64,000 nucleotides of DNA from Phytohabitans sp052068095 (GCF_052068095.1 NZ_JBQHDG010000005.1:62001-126000), one strand, 5' to 3'; shown: positions 1 through 8,302, numbered from the stretch's first letter. The notes: generated by a model from the sequence alone, not told the origin. Numbers and translations are program-made.

Positions 1-494
1 TCGAACTCGGTGGAGGTCAGCTGCACCGGCGCGCCGTCCACGCTGACCGACCGGCGGCCCGGGTCGAGCGTGACCGGTCCCACGGTGTGTGGCCGTCCCT
101 CCGGCGCGCCGGCCGTGCGGCGCAGCACCGCCCGCACCCGGGCGACGAGCTCGCGCGGGCTGAACGGCTTGGTCACGTAGTCGTCGGCGCCGAGCTCCAG
201 CCCCACGATCCGGTCGACCTCGTCGTCGCGGGCGGTGAGGAAGATGACCGGCGTCCAGTCGCCGCCCGCACGCAGCTGGCGGCACACCTCGGTGCCGGAG
301 AGGCCGGGCAGCGCGATGTCGAGCACGCAGACCACCGGCCGCATCCGCCGCGCGGCCGCGAGCCCGGCCGTGCCCTCGTGCTCGACGTGCACACCGAAGC
401 CGTCCCGGGCCAGGTACATCCTGACCAGGTCCGCGATGGCCCGCTCGTCTTCCACGACGAGCACCAGGCCCTTCGACTCCACGGCACTCATCAT
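1..494 (-). CDS. OmpR/PhoB-type response regulator, cut by window edge
   Basis: DNA-binding response regulator of a two-component system. Only about 164 N-terminal residues are visible because the gene runs off the left edge. The receiver domain covers about residues 9-122: acidic pocket VVEDE, phospho-acceptor Asp59 in CVLDIALPG, the Thr of LTARDD, and Lys109 in YVTKPF. The winged-helix domain begins near residue 130, with LTSTEF visible at the edge. Two ATGs lie back to back (494 and 491) and either could be the start. No kinase gene is visible beside it, so a partner would lie outside the window. The regulon is unknown. Confidence 0.9.
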   Translation of the reverse strand, partial: MMSAVESKGLVLVVEDERAIADLVRMYLARDGFGVHVEHEGTAGLAAARRMRPVVCVLDIALPGLSGTEVCRQLRAGGDWTPVIFLTARDDEVDRIVGLELGADDYVTKPFSPRELVARVRAVLRRTAGAPEGRPHTVGPVTLDPGRRSVSVDGAPVQLTSTEF

Positions 495-547
495 GTCCGA
501 ACGCCGCGCGCCTGGGCAGCACGGGATTGTTCGAGGAACGTTTGGGT

Positions 548-582
548 TTGGGGCGCCCCGCACGGGGAGCGGGACGCCCCAA
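548..582 (-). terminator. Hairpin, probable terminator after the 660-1154 gene
   Basis: A stem of 14 positions with one C-A mismatch (548-561 against 569-582) encloses a 7-nt loop. It lies 3' of the leftward gene that ends at 660 and 5' of the response regulator that starts at 494. There is no clear U-tract, as is usual in high-GC actinobacteria. Confidence 0.5.
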
Positions 583-586
583 CCAG

Positions 587-659
587 CGAACCTTTTTCAA
601 CCTCCCCTTGCGGTAAGACCGGAGCGCGAGCGCCGCGCGGTCCAGGTTGAAAAGGTTCG
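587..659. repeat. Imperfect inverted repeat downstream of the 660-1154 gene
   Basis: Arms CGAACCTTTTTCAACCT (587-603) and AGGTTGAAAAGGTTCG (644-659) are reverse complements apart from one extra T. The 40-nt interior has its own short stem (GACCG with CGGTC). The right arm touches the stop codon of the leftward gene at 660. It could act as part of a composite terminator with the hairpin at 548-582, or bind a protein. Function is not determinable from sequence. Confidence 0.45.
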
Positions 660-1154
660 TCAGGCGGCAGCCGGCACGTGCAGCGCTTCTGGCGCTGTTA
701 CACGAGGTGCCTGCTGGGCGCGCTCGGCCACCAGACGGGGACGGAAGGCGTGGCTGAGTAGCGCGTCCAGGTGCCAGACCTGCTTTGGATGACCGGTCTT
801 GATCCAGAACCGCTCGCGGATGCCGTCCACGGCCGTCGCGGCGAGCTCGACCGCGGCGAGGCGCGGGTCCGGGTTCCAGGTGACGTTGCTGAGGTGCCGA
901 AGCTCGGTGTTGAGGTGCAGGCGGAGGCGGTGCAGCACGCGGGTCTCCTGGGTCACCACCAGGCGGCGGTACGTCAGCAGGAGCAGGAACTCGCCTTGCA
1001 TCGGCCGATCCGGGCGGAGGCAGCGGGTGACCAGGACCGTCGCGTCGTCGGCTTCCACGCACCGCCGAAAGACGGGCATGTGGCGGCTCACGGTGGAGAT
1101 GGCCACGCCGGCCTCGGCGGCGGCGGGCAAGAACGTTCGGGAGAACACGTCCAT
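660..1154 (-). CDS. Hypothetical protein, PH-like fold suspected
   Basis: A 164-residue protein with no signal peptide or membrane segment. I do not recognise a named family. The middle (about residues 50-140) reads as alternating short hydrophobic strands (EFLLLLTYRRLVVTQ, LRLHLNTELRHLSNV, RFWIKTG) followed by a C-terminal helix, which resembles small bacterial PH-like domains; this is inference from pattern only. It follows the thiolase gene on the same strand with a 45-bp gap, so co-transcription is possible. No convincing ribosome site precedes the ATG. Confidence 0.6.
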   Translation of the reverse strand: MDVFSRTFLPAAAEAGVAISTVSRHMPVFRRCVEADDATVLVTRCLRPDRPMQGEFLLLLTYRRLVVTQETRVLHRLRLHLNTELRHLSNVTWNPDPRLAAVELAATAVDGIRERFWIKTGHPKQVWHLDALLSHAFRPRLVAERAQQAPRVTAPEALHVPAAA

Positions 1155-1199
1155 GCCGCGTTTAACGAGGTGCTAACGGGATGTGTCGCGGGTCAGACG

Positions 1200-2330
1200 C
1201 TATAGAAGTTCCAGGATCGTGGCGTTGGCCATGCCGCCGCCCTCGCACATCGTCTGTAGCCCGTACCGGATGCCGTTGTGCCGCATGTGCTGGAGCATCG
1301 TGGTCATGATGCGGGCGCCGGACCCGCCGAGCGGGTGGCCGAGCGCGATCGCGCCGCCGCGCGGGTTGAGCCGCTCGGGGTCCGCCTCCGTCTCCGCCAG
1401 CCAGGCCAGCGGCACCGGGGCGAACGCCTCGTTCACCTCGTACACGCCGATCTCCTCGATGCCCAGCCCCGCGCGGCGCAGCGCCTTCGCGGTGGCCGGG
1501 ATCGGCGCGGTGAGCATGATGACCGGATCGTCGGCGGCGACCACGGCGGTGTGGATGCGTGCGAGCGCCCGCAGGCCGTGCTCGCGCGCCCAGTCGCTGC
1601 TCGTGACGGCGAGCGCGGCGGCGCCGTCGGAGATCTGTGACGCGGAGCCGGCGGTGACCACGCCGTCCGGCTTGAACGGGGTGGCCAGCTCGCCCAGCTT
1701 CGCCAGGGAGGTGTCGCGGCGGATGCCTTCGTCGGCGTCGATCGGCCCGACCGGCGCGATCTCCTCCTTGAACGCGCCCGCGTCCTGAGCCGCGGCCGCC
1801 TTCTGGTGGCTGGCCAGCGAGTACTCGTCGAGCCGCGCCCGCGTGAAGCCCCACCGCTCGGCCATCATCTCGGCGCCGACGCCCTGGCTGAAGCCCGCGT
1901 CGCCGTACCGCTCGCGCACGCCGTCGCCGAACGGCCACTGCCCGGCCGCGCTGGAGCCCATCGGCACCCGCGTCATCGACTCGACACCACCGGCCACGAC
2001 GAGGTCGGCCTGCCCGGAGAGCACCGTCGCGGCCGCGAAGTGCACGGCCTGCTGGCTGGAGCCGCACTGGCGGTCGAGCGTGGTGCCGGGCACCGACTCA
2101 GGCCAGCCGGCGCCGAGGACCGCGTTGCGGCCGGTGTTCCACGACTGCTCGCCGACCTGCGAGACACAGCCCCAGACCACGTCGTCGACGTACGCCGGGT
2201 CGAGGCCGGTGCGCTCGGCCAGGGCGCGCAGCACGTGCGCTGACAGGTCGACCGGATGGACCTCGGAAAGGCCGCCCTTGCGCCGCCCGACCGGTGTGCG
2301 TACCGCGCCGACGATGACCGCGTCCCTCAT
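1200..2330 (-). CDS. Acetyl-CoA acetyltransferase (thiolase)
   Basis: Thiolase-family enzyme that condenses or cleaves acyl-CoA thioesters, in beta-oxidation or acetoacetyl-CoA formation. The product is 376 residues. Catalytic residues are visible: nucleophile Cys89 in DRQCGSSQQA, His332 in ALGHPLGGSG and the second Cys362 in MCEGGGMA; the NEAFA motif is also present. The ATG at 2330 is preferred over an in-frame GTG at 2336 because TAATCT (2339-2344, minus strand) lies 8 nt before it, as in a leaderless promoter. Whether it degrades or builds acyl-CoA cannot be told from sequence. Confidence 0.92.
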   Translation of the reverse strand: MRDAVIVGAVRTPVGRRKGGLSEVHPVDLSAHVLRALAERTGLDPAYVDDVVWGCVSQVGEQSWNTGRNAVLGAGWPESVPGTTLDRQCGSSQQAVHFAAATVLSGQADLVVAGGVESMTRVPMGSSAAGQWPFGDGVRERYGDAGFSQGVGAEMMAERWGFTRARLDEYSLASHQKAAAAQDAGAFKEEIAPVGPIDADEGIRRDTSLAKLGELATPFKPDGVVTAGSASQISDGAAALAVTSSDWAREHGLRALARIHTAVVAADDPVIMLTAPIPATAKALRRAGLGIEEIGVYEVNEAFAPVPLAWLAETEADPERLNPRGGAIALGHPLGGSGARIMTTMLQHMRHNGIRYGLQTMCEGGGMANATILELL

Positions 2331-2400
2331 GCTCACCGAGATTACCCTTCAGTAGCCCCGGCTCCGAGTGGCCCCGGGCGGCACGGACCAGAATTGGCGC

Positions 2401-2895
2401 ATGGACGCCCTTACCTGGCGGGTGCCCCGCAAGGTGCCCGCCGTGAAATTCACCGCCGTCGCCGCGCTCGTGGCGCTCGGCCTGCTCTTCGCGGACGGCG
2501 ACGAGGTCCGCCTCGTGCTCGCCGCCATCGTGGCCGCCGGGCTCGCCCTGTGGGCGGCGCGCGACCTGCTCGCGCCGGTGCGGCTCGCCGCCGATCCCTC
2601 GGGAATCACGCTGGTCGCGGGCTACGCCGGCCGCCGCCACCTGGCCTGGTCGCAGATCGAGCGGGTACGGGTGGACACCCGACCCCGGCTCGGCATCCGC
2701 ACGGAGACGCTGGAGATCGACGCGGGCGACTCGCTGCACCTGTTCAGCGAGTACGACCTGGGTGCGGCGCCGTCGGAGGTCGCCGCGGCACTCGCGCCGC
2801 TTGCGAGCGGGTCGCCGCCCGCAGACCCCACAAAGCGGCGGGAGCGAAGCGACCAAAGCGACTGGGGTCTACAGGGCGGCACAAAAGACGCGTGA
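2401..2895 (+). CDS. PH domain-containing membrane protein
   Basis: A 164-residue protein. Residues about 15-55 form two closely spaced hydrophobic segments (VKFTAVAALVALGLLFA; LVLAAIVAAGLALWAA). A soluble PH-like domain follows (DPSGITLVAGYAGRRHLAWS, QIERVRVDTRPRLGIRTETL), as in the actinobacterial PH family next to two-helix membrane anchors. The last about 24 residues are encoded by DNA that forms two terminator-like hairpins, so the natural C-terminus may be poorly conserved. The gene is convergent with the rhomboid gene. Function unknown. Confidence 0.8.
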   Translation: MDALTWRVPRKVPAVKFTAVAALVALGLLFADGDEVRLVLAAIVAAGLALWAARDLLAPVRLAADPSGITLVAGYAGRRHLAWSQIERVRVDTRPRLGIRTETLEIDAGDSLHLFSEYDLGAAPSEVAAALAPLASGSPPADPTKRRERSDQSDWGLQGGTKDA

Positions 2896-2902
2896 GCCGC
2901 CC
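2823..2902. terminator. Two hairpins across the stop codon, probable bidirectional terminator
   Basis: Hairpin 1 pairs AGACCCCA (2823-2830) with TGGGGTCT (2863-2870) inside the end of the PH-domain gene. Hairpin 2 pairs GGGCGGC (2874-2880) with GCCGCCC (2896-2902) and contains the stop codon. They sit between convergent genes ending at 2895 and 2924. Confidence 0.6.
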
Positions 2903-2923
2903 GCGCGGAGCGCGGACCGGAAT

Positions 2924-3856
2924 TTACGTGAGGGCGACCGTCTGTAGCAGCGTCAGGGCGACGAGCACAACGAGCACCGCCGCGCTGCCACCTGCCTGCA
3001 CGAGGGTGCGGTGGGCCCGCGGCGCGTACGCCAGGATGGCGCCGACGATGGCTCCGACGATCATGCCGCCCAAGTGACCGGCGATCGAGATGCCGGACAC
3101 GCTGAAGGTCAGCACGAGGTTGACCACCAGGATGCCGATGATCGCGGAGGTGTCACGGCCGAGCTTGCGCAGGATGATGAAGAACGCGGCGAAGAGCCCG
3201 AAGATCGCGGTAGACGCGCCGGCGGCGAGGCTGTTCGGGCTGATCAGGTAGCTGGCGACGTTGCCGCCCAGCCCCGCGAGCAGGTAGAGCCCGAGGAAGC
3301 GGAGCGGCCCGAGCACCGCCTCGAGGTTTCGGCCCAGCACCCACAGCGCCCACATGTTCAGCCCCAGGTGCAGCAGGCCGTAGTGGATGAACATGGCGGT
3401 GATCAGCCGGTAGTAGGCGCCGTCCGCGACACCCGGGTACACGTCGCCGAAGTTGGGGAAGTCGCCCGGAACCACCCGGCCCTGCTCGGTGACGGTCACC
3501 GCGTGCGCGATCACGCCACCGATGCCCTGGATCGGCCCGGCGTTGGAGAAGAGGCCGCCCTCGAAGAGCGAGCTCAGGCCACCCAGCGCGACCCCGAGCA
3601 GGGTCGCGAGGATGTTGAGGCCAAGCAGCACCTTGGTGACGTAACCCTCGCGGCCGGCGGCACTGCCACCGAAGGCGGTGCGCGCCGGCCGCTGGGTGCG
3701 TCGACCCTCGGCCACACACTCCGGGCACTGGTGCCCGACGGAGGCCGCTCGCATGCAGTCCGGACAGATCGGCCGATCACACCGGACACACCGGACATAA
3801 GTCTCTCGTGACGGGTGGCGGTAACAGACCGGCACGGTCACGGGCGACTCACTCAT
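2924..3856 (-). CDS. Rhomboid-family intramembrane serine protease with N-terminal zinc finger
   Basis: Membrane protease that cleaves substrates within the bilayer. Residues about 10-48 carry a B-box-like zinc finger (CYRHPSR, CVRCDRPICPDC, GHQCPEC). Six to seven hydrophobic segments follow from residue 74. The catalytic dyad is visible as Ser in GASTAIFG and His in AGHLGGMIVG; the HLGLNMW segment of the family is also present. The protein has 310 residues, usual for actinobacterial rhomboids with this finger. TACCTT (3864-3869, minus strand) lies 7 nt before the ATG, suggesting a leaderless mRNA. Substrates are unknown. Confidence 0.93.
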   Translation of the reverse strand: MSESPVTVPVCYRHPSRETYVRCVRCDRPICPDCMRAASVGHQCPECVAEGRRTQRPARTAFGGSAAGREGYVTKVLLGLNILATLLGVALGGLSSLFEGGLFSNAGPIQGIGGVIAHAVTVTEQGRVVPGDFPNFGDVYPGVADGAYYRLITAMFIHYGLLHLGLNMWALWVLGRNLEAVLGPLRFLGLYLLAGLGGNVASYLISPNSLAAGASTAIFGLFAAFFIILRKLGRDTSAIIGILVVNLVLTFSVSGISIAGHLGGMIVGAIVGAILAYAPRAHRTLVQAGGSAAVLVVLVALTLLQTVALT

Positions 3857-3873
3857 GCACGCTAAGGTACCTG

Positions 3874-4410
3874 TCAGCCCTCGATCTCGACGCGCTCGAT
3901 CACCACGTCGCTGATCGGGCGGTCGCCGGGCGCGGTCGGGGTGGTCGCGATCGAGTCGACGACCTTGGCCGAAGCCTCGTCGGCGACCTGGCCGAAGATC
4001 GTGTGCTTGCGGTTGAGGTGCGGGGTCGCGCTCACCGTGATGAAGAACTGCGAGCCGTTCGTGCCCTGGTTGTTGTAGCCCGGCCCGGCGTTCGCCATGG
4101 CCAGCAGGTACGGGCGGTCGAAGCTGAGCTCGGGGTGGATCTCGTCCGCGAACGTGTAGCCCGGACCGCCGCGGCCGGTGGCGGTCGGGTCGCCCAGCTG
4201 GATCATGAAGCCGCTGATCACGCGGTGCGAGAGCGTGCCGTCGTAGTACGGCCCGGAGCCCGGCTGTCCCGTCCGCGGGTCGGTGTAGGCCTTGGTGCCC
4301 TTGGCAAGCCCCACGAAGTTCTCGACCGTCTTCGGCGCGTGGTTGGGGAAAAGCTCCAACCGGATAGGGCCGTGGTTGGTGTGCAGGGTGGCGTAGAGAG
4401 CGTCAGCCAC
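3874..4410 (-). CDS. Cyclophilin-type peptidyl-prolyl cis-trans isomerase
   Basis: Cytoplasmic prolyl isomerase of 178 residues without a signal peptide. Cyclophilin signatures are visible: HRVISGFMIQLGDPTATGRG, NAGPGYNNQGTNGSQFFIT and FGQVADE. The N-terminus (LHTNHGPIRLELFPNHAPKT) is typical of the single-domain actinobacterial enzyme. The start is GTG with GAGGAG a few bases upstream. It lies 17 bp from the rhomboid gene on the same strand, and rhomboid-cyclophilin adjacency is common in actinobacteria. Confidence 0.95.
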   Translation of the reverse strand: MADALYATLHTNHGPIRLELFPNHAPKTVENFVGLAKGTKAYTDPRTGQPGSGPYYDGTLSHRVISGFMIQLGDPTATGRGGPGYTFADEIHPELSFDRPYLLAMANAGPGYNNQGTNGSQFFITVSATPHLNRKHTIFGQVADEASAKVVDSIATTPTAPGDRPISDVVIERVEIEG

Positions 4411-4590
4411 GGGTACTCCTCAGTTGTTGGTCAGTTCCATGCGGATCCTCCCATGTGCCCGTTCCGGCACTGCGAAGGCATCCGAAGAGGCAGGATGACG
4501 GAGTAGCGGGTCTCCCCGTCGTGCTGTTACACGTGTCGCGCGCCGCGATACGGGGAACAGGACGTAAACGGAGCGAGGAGGTGGGTATCG

Positions 4591-5169
4591 GTGCTCGGAA
4601 TGGCGCGGCGCAAGACGCGAAGCCAGCTGGTAAAGGCTGAGCTGGGCGAGAGTTTCGATCACTTCATGCAAGCCGCCACACATGCCGCTGGCGGAGTTGG
4701 AGCGACGATGGGTCCGAAGGCTGCTGACGGCGTACATCGGGTCAAGGAAGGCGCGTCCCACGGGTGGGAGTCCACCATGGCGGCGTTCGCGCCGCTGGCC
4801 GCCGCGGCCGCGGAGGGCGCCCGTGAGGCCGGCCGCACTACCAAGCGGGCCGGGCGCAAGGCGCGCCGGGCCGGCGCTACGAAGATGCGGGCGGTCTCGC
4901 CCAAGAAGGAGTCGCGGATGTCCCGCAACCGCTGGCCGATGCTGGCCGGGCTGCTGGCCGCCGGCGCCGCAGTCGGCGCCGCGGGTGCCCTGGTCATGCG
5001 CCGTCGCAAGCAGCAGCAGTGGCAGGAGTACGACCCCAGCCACGCGATGGAGCCGGTCGCGGCGAACGCCGACGAGAAGATGGACGGCACCACCGACCCC
5101 ACGATGAACGGGTCGGTCGACTCCGCCACGCTGGACGGCGTGGTCGACTCGACCAAGGGCCGTCACTGA
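4591..5169 (+). CDS. Membrane-anchored hypothetical protein (DUF5324-like)
   Basis: A 192-residue, Ala/Lys/Arg-rich protein. The first 100 residues are basic and helical with little hydrophobic core (KAADGVHRVKEGASHGWEST; GRTTKRAGRKARRAG). A single transmembrane segment follows (about 113-133, WPMLAGLLAAGAAVGAAGAL), then an acidic tail. Layout and position next to the cyclophilin gene fit the actinobacterial DUF5324 family; this match is from memory of the family. The start is GTG with GAGGAGG upstream. Function unknown. Confidence 0.75.
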   Translation: MLGMARRKTRSQLVKAELGESFDHFMQAATHAAGGVGATMGPKAADGVHRVKEGASHGWESTMAAFAPLAAAAAEGAREAGRTTKRAGRKARRAGATKMRAVSPKKESRMSRNRWPMLAGLLAAGAAVGAAGALVMRRRKQQQWQEYDPSHAMEPVAANADEKMDGTTDPTMNGSVDSATLDGVVDSTKGRH

Positions 5170-5177
5170 CGACTGTG

Positions 5178-5201
5178 GGCCCGCCGGTTCGCCGGCGGGC
5201 C
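5178..5201. terminator. TTCG tetraloop hairpin between convergent genes
   Basis: A perfect 10-bp stem (5178-5187 with 5192-5201) is closed by a TTCG loop. It lies 8 bp after the rightward gene and touches the stop codon of corA on the other strand, so it can serve both transcripts. Confidence 0.8.
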
Positions 5202-6349
5202 TACAGCCAGCCGTTCTTGCGGAAGAAGCGGTAGAGCCCGAGCGAGATGGTCAGCATCACGGCGAGCACCACCGGATAGCCGTACGTCCAGCCGAGTTCC
5301 GGCATGTGCGTGAAGTTCATGCCGTAGATGCCGGCGAACGCGGTCCACACCGCGGCGATGGCGGCCCATGCGGCGATCTTGCGCATGTCGTTGTTTTGAT
5401 CCACCGTCACCTGCGCCAACCGCGCCTGGAGCACCGAGTTGAGCAGGTCGTCGTAGGAGTTGATCTGCTCGACGGTGCGGGTGAGGTGGTCCTGCACGTC
5501 CCGGAAGTAGCGCCGGATCTCCTTCGGTACTTCCCGGTTGACCTGCGCGGTCAGCGTGATCAAGGGGCGCTGTAGCGGCACCACCGCGCGCTTGAACTCC
5601 ACCAGCTCCCGCTTCATCTGGTAAATGCTCTGGATCCGGCCGTGCGAGTTGCGGTCGAAGACCTGCGCCTCCAGCGCGTCGAGCTCGACCTCGACCTGGT
5701 CGGCCACCTCCACGTACAGGTCGACCACCCGGTCGGTCACCGCGTACGCCACCGACCACGGCCCTTGCAGCAGCAGGTCCTGCTTGCCCTCCAGGTCGAC
5801 GCGGACGGGCGAGAGCCGGCAGGCGTCGCCGTGGCGCACCGTGATCACGAAGGCCGGCCCGATGAACAGCATCACCTGGCCGGTCTCCACGACCTCGGCC
5901 GTCTCGGTGACCTCGCCCTTGCCGACGTAGCGGGCGGTGCGCAGCACCAGCGAGCTCACCTCGCCGAACTGCTCCAGTTTGGGCCGCTGCTCCGCCTTGA
6001 CCGCGTCTTCGACGGCGAGCTCGTGCAGCCCGTACGTCTCGGCGATGTCGGCCATCTCGGCGGCGCCCGGCTCGTGCAGGCCGAGCCAGACGAAGGCGTG
6101 CCGCTGCCGCTCCCGGCGGGCCGCGGCCAGCGCCTCGGCGTAGTGCCACTCGCCAGGCTGGCGCTCGCCATCGACGTAGAGCGCGCAGTCGACGACCGCG
6201 CTGCGCGTGGAGGGGGGCGAGTGGTCCCGACGGGCGGCGCCGTCGGTGGGGCTCAGCATCCGGGTCATCGCCCGCCGGACGGGTGCGGCCCAGGTGCGGG
6301 CCAGCGGCCGCCCCAACCCGTCCGCACGCTGGGCACCCTCATCCGCCAT
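5201..6349 (-). CDS. corA: CorA-family magnesium/cobalt transporter
   Basis: Inner-membrane divalent cation channel of 382 residues. The long cytoplasmic N-terminal region (about 1-310) is mixed and helical. Two C-terminal transmembrane helices follow, and the selectivity motif YGMNF stands at the end of the first, followed by PELGW. The extreme C-terminus RFFRKNGWL is typical of CorA. The first 45 residues are basic and probably disordered. A perfect 7-bp inverted repeat (6390-6408) lies 41 bp upstream and could be an operator. Metal specificity cannot be read from sequence. Confidence 0.93.
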   Translation of the reverse strand: MADEGAQRADGLGRPLARTWAAPVRRAMTRMLSPTDGAARRDHSPPSTRSAVVDCALYVDGERQPGEWHYAEALAAARRERQRHAFVWLGLHEPGAAEMADIAETYGLHELAVEDAVKAEQRPKLEQFGEVSSLVLRTARYVGKGEVTETAEVVETGQVMLFIGPAFVITVRHGDACRLSPVRVDLEGKQDLLLQGPWSVAYAVTDRVVDLYVEVADQVEVELDALEAQVFDRNSHGRIQSIYQMKRELVEFKRAVVPLQRPLITLTAQVNREVPKEIRRYFRDVQDHLTRTVEQINSYDDLLNSVLQARLAQVTVDQNNDMRKIAAWAAIAAVWTAFAGIYGMNFTHMPELGWTYGYPVVLAVMLTISLGLYRFFRKNGWL

Positions 6350-6389
6350 GGACCCATCTTCCTATGCATCACGAATCCCGCCCGTCTCA

Positions 6390-6408
6390 GATCAGGGCGT
6401 TCCTGATC
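6390..6408. promoter_or_regulatory. Inverted repeat upstream of corA, candidate operator
   Basis: GATCAGG (6390-6396) and CCTGATC (6402-6408) form a perfect spaced palindrome with a GCGTT centre, placed where the corA promoter should be. No regulator can be assigned. Confidence 0.4.
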
Positions 6409-6558
6409 ACGGGAAGAGCGCGTGCGGCTCTGTGGCTGAGGCGCCGGGCGGACCGGCCGCGTCGGGGGGTGGGGGTGGCGAGCGGCCCACCCGGCGCCGA
6501 TGGGGGGCGGGGGGTTTTGCTTATGGGGTCAACCGCATAACAGCTTTCCCTGGGCGCC

Positions 6559-6592
6559 GTTGGCCGCGTCGCGGGGTCGTGACGCGACCAAC
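6559..6592 (-). terminator. Strong 12-bp hairpin, possible terminator of the aminotransferase gene
   Basis: GTTGGCCGCGTC (6559-6570) pairs with GACGCGACCAAC (6581-6592) over 12 positions including one G-T pair, with a 10-nt loop. It lies 160 bp beyond the stop codon of the leftward aminotransferase gene, rather far for a simple terminator, so another role is possible. Confidence 0.4.
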
Positions 6593-6676
6593 AGCGCTGG
6601 AAGACCCAGCTTGCTCGCAGCATTGTGATCCGTTAGCCGGCCCGAGGGGAACCCTGAGCTGGCAGCGATGACACAT

Positions 6677-6692
6677 TGTCGGAAATCCGACA
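6677..6692. promoter_or_regulatory. Perfect 16-bp palindrome TGTCGGAAATCCGACA
   Basis: Two 7-bp arms around a central AA give the form of a homodimer operator. It sits 61 bp beyond the 3' end of the aminotransferase gene and about 330 bp upstream of corA, in neither case a usual operator position. No binding protein can be named. Confidence 0.4.
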
Positions 6693-6752
6693 GAAGATCG
6701 CGGGGCCCCCGTAGAAACGCCCCGCTTCGCCTCGCGTTTTCGTGGGGTGCGT

Positions 6753-7847
6753 CTATCGACGGACGGTTTGGACGGCGGCGGCCAGGCGGCGCACGCCTTC
6801 CTCGATCTGGTCGACGGTCACCGCGGAGAACGCGAGGCGCAGCGCGTGCTCCCCGCCCTCCAGCAGGAAGTCGCTGCCCTTGACCACAGCGACGCCCCGC
6901 TCGGCGGCCGCCGTGAAGACGTCGTCGGCGAGCACGTCGTCGGGAAGCTCGATCCAGAGGAAGTAGCCGCCGTCCGGCTCGGTGAAGCGCACGCCCGGGA
7001 TGTGCTCGCGCAGCGCGGCCGCCAGGACCGTGGCCCGCTCGCCCAGCGCGGCCTTGACCGTCTCGATCGAGCGGTCGATGTCGCCGGACGCGCAGAACTG
7101 GTGGACGATCGCCTGCGCCACCATGCCGGGCGAGATGTAGAGGTTGGTGGCCCGCTTGGCGATGTCGCCGATCAGCGGCGCCGGCCCTACGAGGTAGCCG
7201 ACCCGCACGCCCGGGCAGACGGTCTTGGTGAAGCTGGAGGCGTGCACGACGACGCCGGTCTCGTCGAGCGAGAGCATCGAGGGCTGCGCCTCGCCGCGGA
7301 AGCGGATGTCGACGTACGGGTCGTCCTCGAAGATCGTGAAGCCGTACTCGGCGGCGAGGTCGAGCAGCGCCTCGCGCTTGGCCATCGAGAGCGTGACGCC
7401 AGCCGGGTTCTGGTAGTTCGGGATGATGTGCGCCAGCTTGGGGCGTACCCCGGACTCCAGCAGCTTGCGCAGCTCGTCGGTGTCGATGCCGTCGGGCTGG
7501 AGGGTGACCGCGTGGATCTCGCCGCCCCTGTTGCGCAGGTTGAGCAGCGTGCGGTCGTAGGTCGGGCGCTCCACCACCACGGCGTCGCCGGGACCGACGA
7601 GGTAGTCGAACAGGAACGCGTCGGCCTGGAGCGAGCCGTTGGTGACCAGCACCTGGTTGACGGAGACGCCGTGCTTGTCGGCGATCCACTTGCGAAGGGG
7701 CGGGTAGCCGACGGACGTGCCGTACGCCGTGATCCCGCCGGGATCGGCGTCGAACGCGCGGACGGCGGCGGCCTTGAGGCCCTCGACATCGACGATGTCC
7801 AGCGATGGCGCGCCACGGGCGAAGGAGATCAGCTGCTCGGCGGTCAT
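6753..7847 (-). CDS. PLP-dependent aminotransferase, class I/II (LysN/2-aminoadipate type)
   Basis: Fold-type I aminotransferase of 364 residues. Visible family features are AYGTSVGYPPLRKWIADKHG near the N-terminus, VTNGSLQADAFLFDYL, the aromatic stack ERPTYDRT, PNYQNPAGVTLS, the EDDPYVDIRF region and the PLP-binding Lys in SSFTKTVCPGVRVGY. This set is closest to the MocR-catalytic-domain/2-aminoadipate group. The ATG at 7847 is chosen over an upstream in-frame start because TACGCT (7856-7861, minus strand) lies 8 nt before it. Substrate unknown. Confidence 0.9.
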   Translation of the reverse strand: MTAEQLISFARGAPSLDIVDVEGLKAAAVRAFDADPGGITAYGTSVGYPPLRKWIADKHGVSVNQVLVTNGSLQADAFLFDYLVGPGDAVVVERPTYDRTLLNLRNRGGEIHAVTLQPDGIDTDELRKLLESGVRPKLAHIIPNYQNPAGVTLSMAKREALLDLAAEYGFTIFEDDPYVDIRFRGEAQPSMLSLDETGVVVHASSFTKTVCPGVRVGYLVGPAPLIGDIAKRATNLYISPGMVAQAIVHQFCASGDIDRSIETVKAALGERATVLAAALREHIPGVRFTEPDGGYFLWIELPDDVLADDVFTAAAERGVAVVKGSDFLLEGGEHALRLAFSAVTVDQIEEGVRRLAAAVQTVRR

Positions 7848-7909
7848 GGTTGCACAGCGTACGTACCGAAGTTGATCATCACGACCCAGATACACGGAAG
7901 TGTGCGGGG

Positions 7910-8302
7910 TCAGACCTTGGCGCTCGTATGCTGCTGGGCCCAGACCCGCATGATGTCGCGCACCGAAATGATGCCCAGCACGTCACTCTCTTCCATGACG
8001 ACGAGGTGGCGGAAGCCGCCGCGGGCCATCGCCACGGCCGCGTCCTCGAGGGTCCAGTCAGGGCTGGCGTAGACCACGTCCCAGGTGAGGTGGGCGGACG
8101 TGTGCTCCACGTCCGGGTCGAGGCCCCGGCCGATGGCGTTGAGAACGTCACGCTCGGTCATGATGCCGACCCCTTCGGAGTCGGGGTCGATCACGATGGC
8201 CGAGCCGATACGGCGGGTGGCCATCATCTGGGCGGCCTGTCGCAGCGTGTGCTCGGGGCCGACGACGAGAACCTGGCTGGACATGGCATCGCGAACGCGC
8301 AT
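7910..8302 (-). CDS. CBS-domain protein
   Basis: A 130-residue protein made of two CBS motifs forming one Bateman module, which usually senses adenine nucleotides. Motif 1 is at about residues 1-60 (VRDAMSSQVLVVGPEHTLRQ, IGSAIVIDPDSEGVGIMTER). Motif 2 is at about 70-128 (VYASPDWTLEDAAVAMARGG, RHLVVMEESDVLGIISVRD). GAGGGG stands 8-13 nt before the ATG. It lies 62 bp upstream of the aminotransferase gene on the same strand. The target is unknown. Confidence 0.92.
   Translation of the reverse strand: MRVRDAMSSQVLVVGPEHTLRQAAQMMATRRIGSAIVIDPDSEGVGIMTERDVLNAIGRGLDPDVEHTSAHLTWDVVYASPDWTLEDAAVAMARGGFRHLVVMEESDVLGIISVRDIMRVWAQQHTSAKV

Larger units (their letters stand above)
6409..6752. other. Gene-free stretch between corA and the aminotransferase gene
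   Basis: About 340 bp with no credible coding frame. It holds a strong hairpin at 6559-6592 and a perfect 16-bp palindrome TGTCGGAAATCCGACA at 6677-6692. The G-rich part (6455-6520) shows no further recognisable signal. I looked for an M-box-like magnesium riboswitch and saw none. Confidence 0.6.

Noticed and set aside
6207..6671. Open frame spanning the corA start and its upstream region
   Set aside because: It overlaps the corA N-terminus antisense and the non-coding G-rich stretch; no family similarity.
6350..6752. M-box magnesium riboswitch before corA
   Set aside because: The stretch has palindromes but none of the multi-helix layout or conserved loops I would expect of an M-box.
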